Source: Brevibacterium yomogidense (lineage in GTDB: Bacteria > Actinomycetota > Actinomycetes > Actinomycetales > Brevibacteriaceae). Taken from it: a stretch of DNA of 64,000 nt. The first letter of the stretch is position 1. Each line of letters opens with the position of its first letter. Below are positions 62,501 through 64,000 of this stretch, piece by piece. The notes under the pieces are model-generated. The model made no database searches, had not been told where the DNA came from, and worked only from the letters and a program-made list of their open reading frames with translations. A program made the position numbers and the translations under genes. The DNA is taken from positions 62,001 through 126,000 of the forward strand of contig NZ_JABASY010000004.1 in the NCBI RefSeq assembly GCF_016107685.1, in the 5' to 3' direction.

Positions 62501-63220
62501 ATGACCGGTGCTCGCCTGTGGCCTGCGGAACTGACATGGGGGACGCTCACACTGCGTCCCCTGCGCCGCAGCGACCGCAGAGAGTACAACGAGGTCCGCA
62601 AGGAGAACGTGTCGTGGCTGCGGCCCTGGGAGGCGACGGTGCCGGACCCCACGTGGCGGACTCCGGGCTTCTCGGAGATGCGCGCCCAGTTCGCGCGTGC
62701 GGGACGGGAGGGCCGTTCCCTGCCGTTCGCGATCCAGGTGGGGGAGCGGTTCCGGGGGCAGCTCACCGTCTCCGGATTCCAATGGGGATCGCTTGCCAGC
62801 GCGAACCTGGGCTACTGGATCGACCGCCGGGTCGCCGGTGAGGGGCACACTCCCGTCGCGGTGGCACTGGCGACCGACCACTGCTTCGCGGCGGGACTGC
62901 ACCGGATGGAGGTGGCGATCCGGCCGGAGAACGCGCCCAGCCTCCGCGTGGTCGAGAAGCTGGGGTTCCGGGACGAGGGTGTCCGTGAGCGCTACATGCA
63001 CATCGACGGCGATTGGCGGGACCATCGGATCTTCAGCCTGTTGACTGAAGACGTGCCGTTCGGGCTCATGGACTGGTACACCCACGAGTACGGACTGAGC
63101 GCCGGACGCGCGCAGGCCACCGCGGCGGCCGATGAGGCCTTCTCAGGCGGAGTGTCGGACCGGGCTGGGCGGAGTGACGTCGGAGCGTCCGATGACGCAG
63201 AAGGGCCCGGGAGCACCTGA
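62501..63220 (+). CDS. GNAT acetyltransferase (RimJ/RimL type)
   Basis: A 239-residue acetyltransferase. The start LTLRPLRRSDRREYNEVRKEN, WLRPWEATVP, the acetyl-CoA region GYWIDRRVAGEGHTPVAVALATDHCF, and the C-terminal RPENAPSLRVVEKLGFRDEG are RimJ-like. It may acetylate ribosomal protein N-termini. It lies 12 bp after galU and is probably cotranscribed; the moeA gene found between the two in mycobacteria is missing. The C-terminal 40 residues are Ala/Ser/Gly-rich. Confidence 0.9.
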   Translation: MTGARLWPAELTWGTLTLRPLRRSDRREYNEVRKENVSWLRPWEATVPDPTWRTPGFSEMRAQFARAGREGRSLPFAIQVGERFRGQLTVSGFQWGSLASANLGYWIDRRVAGEGHTPVAVALATDHCFAAGLHRMEVAIRPENAPSLRVVEKLGFRDEGVRERYMHIDGDWRDHRIFSLLTEDVPFGLMDWYTHEYGLSAGRAQATAAADEAFSGGVSDRAGRSDVGASDDAEGPGST

Positions 63221-63325
63221 CGCACCGTCGGTTTCGACTGAGACTGCGACTCTTTCAGGCAATTCGATCGAGACACGCGTGTGGTGGTCCGGTCGGGAAG
63301 GTGCTTGCGAACCTAAGGTTGTGTT

Positions 63326-64000
63326 GTGGACACGAGCATCGCCTTCTTGCTACTTGCAGCAGTGCTGTTCGTCGTCATCGTGCCCACAGTGCTGAAGCGG
63401 AGTGCCGAGCGGGATGAAGAGGTGCTTCCGGATCGCGTGCGGACCGTTGACGTCGACCGCGCCCCGCGCTGCGCGACGGATGATTCGCGCCCGCGGCTGC
63501 TGCGCGACGCATCTCATCCTGCCCAGATCGACCTGCCGGCCCCTGCTGTCGAAACCGTGCCGACCGCCCCGCAGCTCAGTCTGCGGACCAGCCGTCCCAC
63601 GCTCGAGGTGGTGGACGGCGACCGCACGTCCGCACCGGACCGGGGTGCGCCCCCGGGCTGGGACGAGGAGGACGTCGAAGCCGAAGCCCTGCCGATGGCG
63701 GCAGGGCAGACTGCTCCGCTCGATCTCCGTTCGTCGCACCTCACCGCCGTCCGCAGTGCCTCTGGCACGGCGGACGTCCTCGCCTTCGCCCCGGCGCATG
63801 CGACGCTCGTCGCGTCCGCCGGTTCCGCCGATCCCGAAACGATGGACCCTTCCATGACTTCCTCGCACCGCACCGCTCATCGTCGCGTGGCCGATGCCGC
63901 CGAACGCATGCCGACCGCGCTGCCGGCTGACGTCCGGGCACGGCTGGCACAGCAGTCCGCAGGGGGCCCGGGACGCGGGGCGTCGTCCGGTCCGTCCGGC
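63326..64000 (+). CDS. conserved membrane protein, 3' end beyond window
   Basis: At least 225 residues, open to the window end. A hydrophobic helix (about 4-22, IAFLLLAAVLFVVIVPTVLK) is followed by a long hydrophilic region rich in Asp, Arg, Pro and Ala. A protein with the same N-terminal helix and length class follows rimJ in mycobacteria (Rv0996-like), but similarity cannot be judged further. TAAGGT (63314-63319) is six bases before GTG 63326, a leaderless start. Confidence 0.65.
   Translation, partial: MDTSIAFLLLAAVLFVVIVPTVLKRSAERDEEVLPDRVRTVDVDRAPRCATDDSRPRLLRDASHPAQIDLPAPAVETVPTAPQLSLRTSRPTLEVVDGDRTSAPDRGAPPGWDEEDVEAEALPMAAGQTAPLDLRSSHLTAVRSASGTADVLAFAPAHATLVASAGSADPETMDPSMTSSHRTAHRRVADAAERMPTALPADVRARLAQQSAGGPGRGASSGPSG

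Overview
The window is chromosomal DNA of a high-GC Gram-positive bacterium (Actinomycetota, most likely Micrococcales; the genus cannot be fixed from the sequence alone). The signs are strong G/C third-position use, frequent GTG starts, many TANNNT-N6/7-(A/G)TG starts typical of leaderless actinobacterial mRNAs, and actinobacterial families (DUF3263, DUF3027, PspAA/PspAB, XPB helicase pair, stand-alone groEL2 under CIRCE). From memory, several blocks follow the order of the Mycobacterium tuberculosis Rv0861c-Rv0996 region: XPB helicase pair, csp, MFS, serC, mprA-mprB-pepD, mscL, FmdB/Ruc, FTHF cyclo-ligase, galU, rimJ.

1-7.5 kb: end of an aldehyde dehydrogenase gene, DUF3263 and LytR_C proteins, a cold-shock gene with a strong terminator, CIRCE-controlled groEL, a DUF1707 membrane protein, a TauE/SafE exporter, and an unrecognised membrane protein coupled to an S4 RNA-binding protein. 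7.5-18.9 kb: a long minus-strand envelope-stress block. In transcription order it holds a CGNR regulator, an FMN glutamate-synthase-like protein, an MprA/MprB-like two-component system, an HtrA/PepD protease, a WXG100 protein behind a hairpin-rich leader, then PspA, PspAA, HtpX and PspAB.

19-34 kb: EamA transporter, YjbR protein, a TetR-regulated ABC exporter with an operator palindrome on its own promoter, the XPB helicase pair, csp-DUF3027-MFS operon, and a NarL-type two-component system with DUF418 and DUF2993-like neighbours. 34-44 kb: DUF456, serC, an orphan TRAP solute-binding lipoprotein, a CopB-type copper P-ATPase with a CsoR-like operator in its promoter, pdxH, a DtxR/IdeR regulator, an NlpC/P60 hydrolase behind a long structured leader (possible c-di-AMP riboswitch), and an HNH nuclease.

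44-53 kb: tandem universal stress protein; a thiol-redox operon (DsbA-like, CcdA, lipoprotein) divergent from a CxxC membrane protein-BlaI-M56 peptidase operon, with palindromic operators between them; and an Ldh-family reductase plus a proline-racemase-family protein lacking the second catalytic Cys. 53-64 kb: tRNA-Arg(CCT) with a relic beside it, a 1632-residue DUF4011 helicase-like protein with degenerate Walker motifs and a Vsr-like nuclease tail, mscL, a SAF protein, an FmdB/Ruc zinc-ribbon protein, FTHF cyclo-ligase and galU with overlapping divergent -10 boxes, a RimJ-like acetyltransferase, and the start of a conserved membrane protein running off the window. No rRNA, CRISPR array, prophage or intact IS was seen.
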